64,000 nt of DNA. It comes from Alphaproteobacteria bacterium. GTDB lineage: Bacteria; Pseudomonadota; Alphaproteobacteria; UBA8366; Aestuariispiraceae. The stretch is taken from contig JAWPMN010000001.1 in the NCBI GenBank assembly GCA_033344895.1, positions 3,976,001 to 4,040,000 of the forward strand, given 5' to 3'. Shown in pieces: positions 57,728 to 64,000 of this stretch; positions within the stretch are counted from its first letter, which is position 1, and every line of letters begins with the position of its first letter. The notes beneath the pieces were generated by a model that searched no databases, was not told the origin of the DNA, and saw only the letters and a list, made by a program, of their open reading frames with translations. The translations under genes and the position numbers were made by a program.

Positions 57728-58597
57728 CTACTGCCCGCCCCCCAGTTCATGAACATAAACCGTCAGCATCTTGATGGTGACCGGGCTGAGCCGGTTTTCC
57801 CAGGCGGGCATGACGCCATGGCGAGGCTTCGCGATCTGCGTCGTGATCTCCTCTTCCGTAGCGGCATAGAGCCAGACCGCATCATTCAGGGCCGGGGCGC
57901 CGAGTTCCGGATCGCCGTCACCGGATTCCTTGTGGCATGCCGCGCATTGCTCCGCATAAACCGCCTGGCCCGACCGGGCGGCCTCGGCATCATGCGCCAG
58001 CCCTGCCAGACGAAGGACATATTGGGTGGTCGCCTCGATTTCAGCCCGGCTCAATATGCCGTCACCGAAGGCGGGCATTTCTGAATAGCGGGTATCTTCA
58101 TCCTGTTCCCAGCGGATGCCGTGGCGGATCGTTGCGCTGATGGCGTTCAGATCCCCCCCCCAAAGCCAGTCGTCGTCCTGTAGATTGGGATATCCCGGTC
58201 CGCCGGTCGCTCCCGTACCATGACAGGCGGCACAGTTTTCCGCGTATGCCGCGCTCCCCCCCGCGACGGAGAAGGCCAGCAAGGACTGATCACCGCGGAT
58301 CGCGGCAAGATCGGAATCCGCGACCCGTGCCAGCAGGTCGCCCTGGGCGTCCCTTGCGGCTGCCAATGTTTCGGCAACTTCGACCCGCGCGGAATAATCC
58401 GAGGTACCGGCAAAATAGGTCGTTCCGAGGGGAACCGATGGAAATATGACCATATAGGCGATCGAGTAGACGATTGAGGCGTAGAAGACGTATAGCCACC
58501 AGCGCGGCAGCGGGTTGTTCAGTTCCCGCACCCCATCCCATTCGTGACCGGTCGTATCGACCCCCGTCACCTGATCCTTCTCAACTTTGGTTGGCAT
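57728..58597 (-). CDS. ccoP: cbb3 cytochrome oxidase subunit III (CcoP)
   Basis: 289 residues. The N-terminus carries the CcoP motif region (HEWDGVRELNNPLPRWWLYVF), one or two membrane helices and two c-type haem motifs, CAACHGTG and CAACHKES. It feeds electrons from the bc1 complex or cytochrome c to CcoN. The ATG at 58597 is preferred because GAGGAGG lies seven bases upstream; a TTG at 58612 would be the alternative. It lies 11 bases after ccoQ. Confidence 0.95.
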   Translation of the reverse strand: MPTKVEKDQVTGVDTTGHEWDGVRELNNPLPRWWLYVFYASIVYSIAYMVIFPSVPLGTTYFAGTSDYSARVEVAETLAAARDAQGDLLARVADSDLAAIRGDQSLLAFSVAGGSAAYAENCAACHGTGATGGPGYPNLQDDDWLWGGDLNAISATIRHGIRWEQDEDTRYSEMPAFGDGILSRAEIEATTQYVLRLAGLAHDAEAARSGQAVYAEQCAACHKESGDGDPELGAPALNDAVWLYAATEEEITTQIAKPRHGVMPAWENRLSPVTIKMLTVYVHELGGGQ

Positions 58598-58608
58598 CAC
58601 ATGCCTCC

Positions 58609-58815
58609 TCAATTCCGGCGGTCGCGACGGCTGTCCGCCCGGCGTGCTGCAACCTCGTCAGCCGCCCCCTCTTCAAGGGGAATGCGCGCGGCGTGGTCCA
58701 TCTGTGCCTGACGCATCCGGGTTGGCCACAGGGCATAGGCAATGGCGATCAGGAACATCAGCAGCAGCCACGCGTTCCATCCGGCATTCGCGAATTCGAC
58801 AATCATGTCCCACAT
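58609..58815 (-). CDS. ccoQ: cbb3 oxidase subunit IV (CcoQ)
   Basis: 68 residues. One membrane helix (residues 13-30, AWLLLMFLIAIAYALWP) is followed by a charged tail (RRADSRRDRRN). It is typical of CcoQ, which stabilises the complex and in Rhodobacter relays redox signals. It lies between ccoO and ccoP with short gaps. Confidence 0.93.
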   Translation of the reverse strand: MWDMIVEFANAGWNAWLLLMFLIAIAYALWPTRMRQAQMDHAARIPLEEGAADEVAARRADSRRDRRN

Positions 58816-58829
58816 GGGTTTGTTCCCCC

Positions 58830-59558
58830 TTACTGGCGCAGTGCGTCGGCGTCGTACTGGCTGAAATCAACCAGCGTACCGAGCATCTGCAGATAGGCGA
58901 CAAGGGCATCCATTTCCGTCAGGCGCGCCGGGTCACCGTCAAAGTCGCCGACAACGGCCCCCGGATATCGGGACTGAATTGCGTCCCAATCTCCGTCAGG
59001 GTCGGCCTGCCCCTTCATATCTGCGGCGGCCTCGACGATCATTTGCTGGGTGTAGGGCACACCGACATGGGTCAGTGCCGTCAGATGATCGGCGATTTCC
59101 TGGGTATCCAGTGTGCGGTCTGCGAGCCAGGGATAGGCCGGCATGATTGATTCCGGCACGACCGCGCGCGGATCGACCAGGTGCAGTACCTGCCAATCGT
59201 TGGAATATTTCCCGCCGACACGTGCCAGATCCGGCCCCGTGCGCTTCGACCCCCACTGGAACGGATGGTCGTACATGCTCTCCGCCGCAATGGAGTAATG
59301 GCCGTAGCGTTCCACCTCGTCCCGGAACGGCCGAACCATCTGCGAGTGACAGTTGTAGCAACCTTCGCGGATGTAGATGTTCCGGCCGGCCAGTTCCAGC
59401 GGCGTATACGGCCGCACGCCATCCACCTCTTCGATCGTGCTTTCGATCGTGAACAGCGGCACCAGTTCCACGATCCCGCCGATGGACACCGTGATCAGGA
59501 CCAGGACGGTCATCAGGGAAACGTTCGTTTCGATGAACTTGTGCTTGATTAGCGACAT
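58830..59558 (-). CDS. ccoO: cbb3 oxidase subunit II, monohaem cytochrome c (CcoO)
   Basis: 242 residues. An N-terminal membrane helix ([19 protein letters not shown]) is followed by a single haem c motif CYNCHSQ in the [13 protein letters not shown] context, typical of CcoO. The axial methionine would lie in the C-terminal half (SIMPAYPWL). ccoN precedes it by 18 bases. Confidence 0.96.
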   Translation of the reverse strand: MSLIKHKFIETNVSLMTVLVLITVSIGGIVELVPLFTIESTIEEVDGVRPYTPLELAGRNIYIREGCYNCHSQMVRPFRDEVERYGHYSIAAESMYDHPFQWGSKRTGPDLARVGGKYSNDWQVLHLVDPRAVVPESIMPAYPWLADRTLDTQEIADHLTALTHVGVPYTQQMIVEAAADMKGQADPDGDWDAIQSRYPGAVVGDFDGDPARLTEMDALVAYLQMLGTLVDFSQYDADALRQ

Positions 59559-59576
59559 TTCTGGTTCCCTCCCCGG

Positions 59577-61043
59577 TCACTCGGCCGCGGCCGGCGCCGG
59601 CTGAAACCGCTCGACCGGCGTTTCGCTGCGCAGGTCCCCGCGCATGGTGCGATACAGGTTGTAGACCATGATCAGCGAGCCCAGCAGGAAGAAGACCCCG
59701 CCGATCGCCCGGATCACATAGAACGGATGCATGGCTTCCACGGTTTCGACAAAGCTGTACTGAAGGAAACCCAACTCGTCGTAGGACCGCCACATCAGCC
59801 CCTGCAGAATTCCCGACACCCACATTGATGTGATGTAGAGGATGATGCCGATGGTCGAGATCCAGTAGTGCCAGGCAACGAGACGAAGGCTGTACAGGCG
59901 CTCACGATTCCAGAGTACCGGCACAAGGTAATAGACCGCCCCGAAACTGATCAGAGCGACCCAGCCAAGGGCACCGGAATGCACATGGCCGATAGTCCAG
60001 TCGGTGTAGTGGCTCAGTGAATTGACCGCGCGGACCGACATCAGGGGCCCTTCGAAGGTCGACATCCCGTAAAAGGCGACGGCGGTCACCATGAAGCGCA
60101 GGACCGGATCTGTCCGCAGTTTCTCCCAGGCACCGGACAGGGTCATGATGCCGTTGATCATGCCGCCCCAGCTGGGCATCCACAGCATGACCGAGAAGAC
60201 CATGCCCAATGTCTGCGCCCATTCCGGCAATGCGGTGTAATGCAGGTGGTGCGGACCGGCCCAGATGTAGAGGAAGATCAGCGACCAGAAATGCACGATG
60301 GACAGTCGGTAGGAATAGACCGGCCGGTTCGCCTGTTTTGGAATGATGTAATACATCATCCCCAGAAAACCCGCGGTCAGGAAAAAGCCGACGGCATTAT
60401 GCCCGTACCACCATTGGGTCAGCGCGTCCTGAACGCCGGAAAAGGCCGAATAGGATTTCGCCCCAAACAGTGAAACGGGCATGGCCAGGTTGTTCACGAC
60501 ATGCAGCAGCGCAACGGTGACGATGAAAGCCAGATAGAACCAGTTGGCGACATAGATATGCGGCTCCCGGCGGCGTATGATCGTGCCCAGGAACACGATC
60601 AGGTAAACCACCCAGACCAAGGTCAGCCACAGGTCCACATACCATTCCGGTTCAGCATATTCCCGACCCTGGGTAACGCCGGTGACGTAGCCTACGGCCG
60701 CCATGACGATGAACAGCTGATAACCCCAGAACAGGAACATGGCGACGTCGCGCCCGCCGTAAAGCGGCACCCGACAGGTTCGTTGAACCACATGCAGAGA
60801 GGTTGCGAACAACGCGCACCCTCCGAATGCAAAGATCGCTGCGGATGTATGCAGCGGCCGCAGCCGTCCAAAAGACAGCCATGGCAGATCGAAGTTCAGG
60901 ATGGGGAACGCCAACTGGAAGGCGATCGTCACGCCCACCAGAAAGGCGACGACACCCCATAGGACGGTCGCAACCGTGAAGTACCGGACTACGGTTTCAT
61001 CGTATTGCGGCGCAGCCCCCAATTCGGCATGCGTAGCTTTCAT
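59577..61043 (-). CDS. ccoN: cbb3 oxidase catalytic subunit I (CcoN)
   Basis: 488 residues with about twelve membrane helices; contains low-spin haem b and the haem b3-CuB site that reduces oxygen with high affinity. Motifs include [31 protein letters not shown] and [12 protein letters not shown] with the haem and copper histidines. ccoN leads the ccoNOQP operon. A class II FixK/FNR promoter lies upstream (61097-61138). The usual assembly genes ccoGHIS are not in this window. Confidence 0.97.
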   Translation of the reverse strand: MKATHAELGAAPQYDETVVRYFTVATVLWGVVAFLVGVTIAFQLAFPILNFDLPWLSFGRLRPLHTSAAIFAFGGCALFATSLHVVQRTCRVPLYGGRDVAMFLFWGYQLFIVMAAVGYVTGVTQGREYAEPEWYVDLWLTLVWVVYLIVFLGTIIRRREPHIYVANWFYLAFIVTVALLHVVNNLAMPVSLFGAKSYSAFSGVQDALTQWWYGHNAVGFFLTAGFLGMMYYIIPKQANRPVYSYRLSIVHFWSLIFLYIWAGPHHLHYTALPEWAQTLGMVFSVMLWMPSWGGMINGIMTLSGAWEKLRTDPVLRFMVTAVAFYGMSTFEGPLMSVRAVNSLSHYTDWTIGHVHSGALGWVALISFGAVYYLVPVLWNRERLYSLRLVAWHYWISTIGIILYITSMWVSGILQGLMWRSYDELGFLQYSFVETVEAMHPFYVIRAIGGVFFLLGSLIMVYNLYRTMRGDLRSETPVERFQPAPAAAE

Positions 61044-61096
61044 CTCTCATATCTCCAACCGCGTGCGGATCGCCCGGGGGCGACTCAACTGTGCGC

Positions 61097-61166
61097 TTTA
61101 TGACCTGCGCCGCATCAAGCTTCATTGATGCAGGTCAAGGCGGGGTCGGAAATCGGCGGTCATAAA
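61097..61166. promoter_or_regulatory. FixK/FNR box with two divergent class II promoters
   Basis: The box at 61125-61138 is TTGAT-GCAG-GTCAA, which matches TTGAY-N4-RTCAA in both directions. Toward ccoN a -10 CATAAA sits at 61102-61097, so the box is centred at -41.5 with a start near 61090. Toward the plus strand CATAAA at 61161-61166 gives exactly the same -41.5 spacing, with a start near 61173. The surroundings of the two -10s mirror each other (GGTCATAAAG). Low-oxygen control by FixK or FNR is the family expectation. Confidence 0.8.
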
Positions 61167-61212
61167 GGCGCACCGGAAACGATCCGGTCATACCTGCATC
61201 GGGAGTAAGACA

Positions 61213-61377
61213 ATGACGAGTTGGGGTTTGGGAATTGTAATGACCGGACTGGCCCTGATGGGGCTTATCCTCGCCGCGGGCGCAGCGGACCAGACCATGG
61301 AATGGGTCGGGTTGCTGCTGATGCTTTTCGGAGTTGGCTATACCTACGGGCTGATCGTCCAGAATACCGGTCGTTAA
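61213..61377 (+). CDS. Small two-helix membrane protein, divergent from ccoNOQP
   Basis: 54 residues, ATG 61213 to TAA 61377, with GGGAG about eight bases upstream. Two hydrophobic segments, about residues 3-22 (GLGIVMTGLALMGLILAA) and 31-50 (WVGLLLMLFGVGYTYGLIV), are joined by a short polar loop (GAADQTME). It shares the FixK/FNR box with ccoNOQP at mirror-image spacing, with a leader of about 40 bases, so it should be induced together with the oxidase. Its stop overlaps that of the convergent oxidoreductase gene by three bases. I do not recognise the family. A role with cbb3 oxidase is inferred from this. Confidence 0.72.
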   Translation: MTSWGLGIVMTGLALMGLILAAGAADQTMEWVGLLLMLFGVGYTYGLIVQNTGR

Positions 61378-62498
61378 GCCTGGAGCCGGCCCAGCACTTC
61401 GGTTGCGATCGCCAGCGACGAGGTCAGGCCCGGGCTCTCGATACCGCAAAGCGCAACCAGCCCCGGAATGCCGTGTCGTTCCGGCCCGTCTATCTGGAAG
61501 TCGTCGCCGACGGCACCTTGCGGGCTCAGCTTTGGGCGGATGCCGGCATAGCCGGGGCTGAGCGCGCCGTCCGCCAGGTCCGGATAGTATCGACGGATGG
61601 CAGCGTAAAAGGCCTCCCCCCGGGCCGGATCGACCTTCAATGTCGCTTCTCCGTTCAGCCCGTCGATCCATTGGGTGTCCGGACCGAACCGCATGCCGCC
61701 GCCCATGTCCAAGGTGACATGGACGCCCAGCCCGGACTTCACCGGCACCGGGTAAATAAGATGCCGGAATGGCGCCTTGCCAGCGGTGATGAAATAGTTC
61801 CCCTTGCAGAAGTATTGACCGGGTACCAGGGCCGCCGGATAGCCCGAAAGGTTCCTGAGAAACGTCTGACTGTGCAAACCGGCGGCGACGACCACCTCGC
61901 GCGCCGAAAGCGACATCGGCGATGCGCCCCCCGTCTTGATCAGAATGCGCCCGTCGCCCAGGGCCCCGGCCGTCACCGGCGTTTCGAAGGCCAGCATCGC
62001 CCCCGCCGCTTCCGCATCGCCCTGATAGGCCAACATCAGCGCATGACTGTCGATGATCCCTGTCGAAGGCGACAAAAGCGCCTTCGTGCAACGCAGGGCC
62101 GGCTCCATCGCCCTCGCCTCCTGACCCGATACCCAGACCAGGTCATCCGCGCCGACCACACCATTGGCACGGGCCTTTTCCAGGATTTCATTCAGAACCG
62201 GCTCTTCCTCTGCGGAGGTGGCGACAATCAGCTTGCCGCAGCGACGGTGCGGCACACCGCGCGCCTCGCAGTATTCGTAGAGCCTTCTGCGGCCCTGGAC
62301 GCACAGCTTCGCCTTCAAACTGCCCTGCGGATAGTAGATGCCGGCGTGAATCACTTCGCTGTTGCGGGAACTGGTTTCCGTGCCGATCGCATCGGCGCGT
62401 TCGATCACGACCACGTCCCGTCCCGACTCGGCGAGAATCTTTGCACAGGCCAGACCGACCACGCCGGCGCCGATCACGACGGTTTCAACCTCATCCAT
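61374..62498 (-). CDS. lhgO: L-2-hydroxyglutarate oxidase-like FAD protein
   Basis: 374 residues. The start MDEVETVVIGAGVVGLACA at 62498 begins with the FAD-binding motif. The LhgO group features are visible: SSRNSEVIHAGIYYP, a substrate loop VHVTLDMGGGMRFGPDTQW, and GIESPGLTSSLAIA near the end. LhgO oxidises L-2-hydroxyglutarate to 2-oxoglutarate with electrons to quinone. The exact substrate is inferred. It is divergent from the metC-like gene and its stop overlaps that of the 54-residue gene. Confidence 0.87.
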   Translation of the reverse strand: MDEVETVVIGAGVVGLACAKILAESGRDVVVIERADAIGTETSSRNSEVIHAGIYYPQGSLKAKLCVQGRRRLYEYCEARGVPHRRCGKLIVATSAEEEPVLNEILEKARANGVVGADDLVWVSGQEARAMEPALRCTKALLSPSTGIIDSHALMLAYQGDAEAAGAMLAFETPVTAGALGDGRILIKTGGASPMSLSAREVVVAAGLHSQTFLRNLSGYPAALVPGQYFCKGNYFITAGKAPFRHLIYPVPVKSGLGVHVTLDMGGGMRFGPDTQWIDGLNGEATLKVDPARGEAFYAAIRRYYPDLADGALSPGYAGIRPKLSPQGAVGDDFQIDGPERHGIPGLVALCGIESPGLTSSLAIATEVLGRLQA

Positions 62499-62598
62499 TC
62501 CGCTGTTCCCCGACCAGGATTTGCAATTCCGACGAAGGCGCATAGGCTGCTCGCCGACGGGTGCGACAACAAGCAGAAATCAAAGGGTGGATCGGCGC

Positions 62599-63798
62599 GT
62601 GGACGAAAACAAGAAACATAACGACGATACGATCGCGGTGCATGCCGGACGGCGACCAATGGAAAATTTCGGCGTCGTCAATCCGCCCGTATACCACGCC
62701 TCAACAATCCTGCACCCGACCGTCAAATCCTGGGAAGGACGCAAGGAAGGCACGGCCCACAAGGTCGGCCGGCACTCGGTCATGTACGGCCGGATGGGAA
62801 CACCGACGCAGTTCGCACTGCGCGATGCGCTGACCGAGTTGGAAGGCGCAGCGGACACGGAGCTGCTGCCAAGTGGCATGTCCGCCTGTGCCCAGCCCTT
62901 CATGGCGCTGGCGGCCCCGGGCGCTCATTTCCTGATCCCGGACAACGTCTATCTGCCGGTCCGATCCCTGGGCAGCGGATACCTGACCCAACTGGGCTGC
63001 GAGATCACATTCTACGACCCCGCCATCGGATCGGGAATTTCGGATCTGATCCGTCCGGAAACCAAGATGGTCTGGACCGAGGCGCCGGGCTCCCTGACAT
63101 TCGAAATGCCGGATCTGCGTGCGATCATTGCAGCAGCCAAGGAGAAAGGCGTTCTGACGGGAATCGACAACACCTGGGGCGCCGGATACTTCCTGAAACC
63201 GATTGCGTTGGGGATCGATTTCTCGGCACATGCCTTGACCAAGTATCCCTGCGGCCATTCCGACGCCATGCTGGGCAGCGTGTCCTGCGCCACGCAGGAA
63301 CTCTACGAGTTGATCCATCAGACGGTCATGTTCCAGGGCATCGGCGTTTCGCCCGACGATTGCTATCTGGTTCAGCGCGGTCTGCGCACCATGCCGACGC
63401 GGCTGATGCGTCACCATGAGAATGGCATTCGTATCGCCCAGTGGCTTGCCGAGCGGCCGGAGGTCGTTCGGGTCCTGCATCCGGCCCTGCCCGGCGATCC
63501 CGGCCACGAAATCTGGAAGCGTGATTTTACCGGCGCCTGTGGTCTGTTCGGTGCGGTGATCAAGGCACCGGACCGCGACCGACTTGTGGCGATGGTCGAA
63601 GGCTACGAGCTGTTCGGGATAGGCGCTTCCTGGGGAGGTTTCGAAAGCCTGTGCATCACCTCCTATCCGGAGAAAATCCGCACGGCGACCGACTGGCCGC
63701 AGGACGGTCAGGTGCTGCGCTATCATATCGGGCTGGAGGATCCGGAAGACCTGATCCGTGATCTGGAGCGCGGTTTCGATCGGCTTGCCGGAAAGTGA
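62599..63798 (+). CDS. metC: Cystathionine beta-lyase-like PLP enzyme
   Basis: 399 residues of the Cys/Met metabolism PLP family. The PLP lysine lies in HALTKYPCGHSD, and YGRMGTPTQFALRDAL and LPSGMSACAQPFMAL are family motifs. Members of this branch include cystathionine beta-lyase and related lyases, so the symbol is tentative. The start is GTG at 62599 with AAAGGG about 12 bases upstream; GTG at 62587 is possible. Its stop overlaps modA by three bases. It lies in reach of cysK and sseA, though it is a separate unit. Confidence 0.82.
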   Translation: MDENKKHNDDTIAVHAGRRPMENFGVVNPPVYHASTILHPTVKSWEGRKEGTAHKVGRHSVMYGRMGTPTQFALRDALTELEGAADTELLPSGMSACAQPFMALAAPGAHFLIPDNVYLPVRSLGSGYLTQLGCEITFYDPAIGSGISDLIRPETKMVWTEAPGSLTFEMPDLRAIIAAAKEKGVLTGIDNTWGAGYFLKPIALGIDFSAHALTKYPCGHSDAMLGSVSCATQELYELIHQTVMFQGIGVSPDDCYLVQRGLRTMPTRLMRHHENGIRIAQWLAERPEVVRVLHPALPGDPGHEIWKRDFTGACGLFGAVIKAPDRDRLVAMVEGYELFGIGASWGGFESLCITSYPEKIRTATDWPQDGQVLRYHIGLEDPEDLIRDLERGFDRLAGK

Positions 63799-64000
63799 AG
63801 CTATTCGGCCTGCGCATCTTTCTGGGGATCGTCGCCCTGGTCGCGGGGGCATCGACTTTCCCGACCGAAGGCCAGACCCAGGACCGTGTGCGGGTCTTTG
63901 CAGCGGCAAGCCTGGCGGAGCCGCTGGCCGCGATCCTGTCGGAAATCGACGGCGCGGACGGTGTCTTCGCCTCCAGCGGCACCCTGGCGCGCCAGATCGT
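63795..64000 (+). CDS. modA: Molybdate ABC transporter substrate-binding protein, N-terminal part
   Basis: A GTG start at 63795 overlaps the preceding stop. The signal peptide is followed by VRVFAAASLAEPL, the typical start of mature ModA, and then FASSGTLARQI, which begins the oxyanion-binding loop. The gene runs past the window end, so only 68 residues are seen. Molybdate uptake would supply the cox-type enzyme's cofactor, though the two loci lie 33 kb apart. Confidence 0.85.
   Translation, partial: MKLFGLRIFLGIVALVAGASTFPTEGQTQDRVRVFAAASLAEPLAAILSEIDGADGVFASSGTLARQI

Noticed and set aside
61221-62621. A 466-codon plus-strand frame over the LhgO-like gene
   Set aside because: The minus-strand gene has a clear FAD-binding motif. 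The plus frame is arginine-rich and has no domain. The real plus-strand gene here is the 54-residue one in another frame.

Overview
The window looks like the chromosome of a GC-rich, aerobic or facultatively microaerobic alphaproteobacterium, probably of the Rhodospirillales type (inference). The signs are a lexA tail facing comEC, the gltX-gltA pair, the rpsB-to-lpxB envelope block in its classical order, a cbb3 oxidase with a FixK/FNR-type box, and a molybdenum hydroxylase (cox-type) cluster. I see no insertion sequence, prophage, CRISPR array, rRNA or tRNA. Almost every stretch is accounted for by ordinary protein genes.

Layout. 1-5.3 kb: C-terminus of lexA, comEC (-), gltX and gltA (+). 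5.3-20.1 kb: a long minus-strand block, read right to left as rpsB, tsf, pyrH, frr, uppS, cdsA, dxr, rseP, bamA, skp-like, lpxD, fabZ, lpxA, lpxI, lpxB. It couples translation factors, isoprenoid and phospholipid synthesis, outer-membrane protein assembly and lipid A synthesis. Good sigma70-type promoters are visible before rpsB and before bamA. 20.3-26.7 kb: an Atm1-type ABC exporter, a tandem universal stress protein, an NhaD-type antiporter, an MFS transporter and a Panacea-like protein. 26.7-31.6 kb: coxG-coxS-coxL-coxM, a form II carbon monoxide dehydrogenase-like enzyme, closed by a strong terminator. 31.6-38.1 kb: a TPR protein and a ydbH-ynbE-ydbL operon for lipid traffic across the envelope, then a large cyclic-nucleotide-binding/TPR protein. 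38.2-43.0 kb: the cox accessory genes (MoxR/CoxD, CoxE, a split XdhC pair, and a MoeA-like/MocA-like fusion for the cytosine form of the molybdenum cofactor). 43.1-46.6 kb: a FAD oxidoreductase and several small envelope or coiled-coil proteins. 46.6-53.2 kb: dnaE, an XRE regulator divergent from a histidine-box desaturase, and an ornithine cyclodeaminase homologue. 53.2-57.7 kb: Nudix hydrolase, cysteine synthase, alanyl-tRNA editing protein, mercaptopyruvate sulfurtransferase and a double GNAT. 57.7-61.4 kb: ccoNOQP with a divergent small membrane protein gene. 61.4-64 kb: an L-2-hydroxyglutarate oxidase-like protein, a cystathionine beta-lyase-like protein and the start of modA.

The most interesting signal is between 61.04 and 61.21 kb. 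One perfect FixK/FNR-type box (61125-61138) sits at exactly the class II distance from an identical -10 hexamer in both directions. One direction is ccoNOQP. The other is an otherwise unannotated 54-residue two-helix membrane protein (61213-61377), which is therefore a candidate cbb3-associated subunit or assembly factor. Other points worth a look are two divergent small proteins that share tryptophans at 7/11-residue spacing, the cyclic-nucleotide/unknown/TPR protein, a solitary Panacea-like protein, and an isolated 39-residue membrane protein with its own promoter and terminator.
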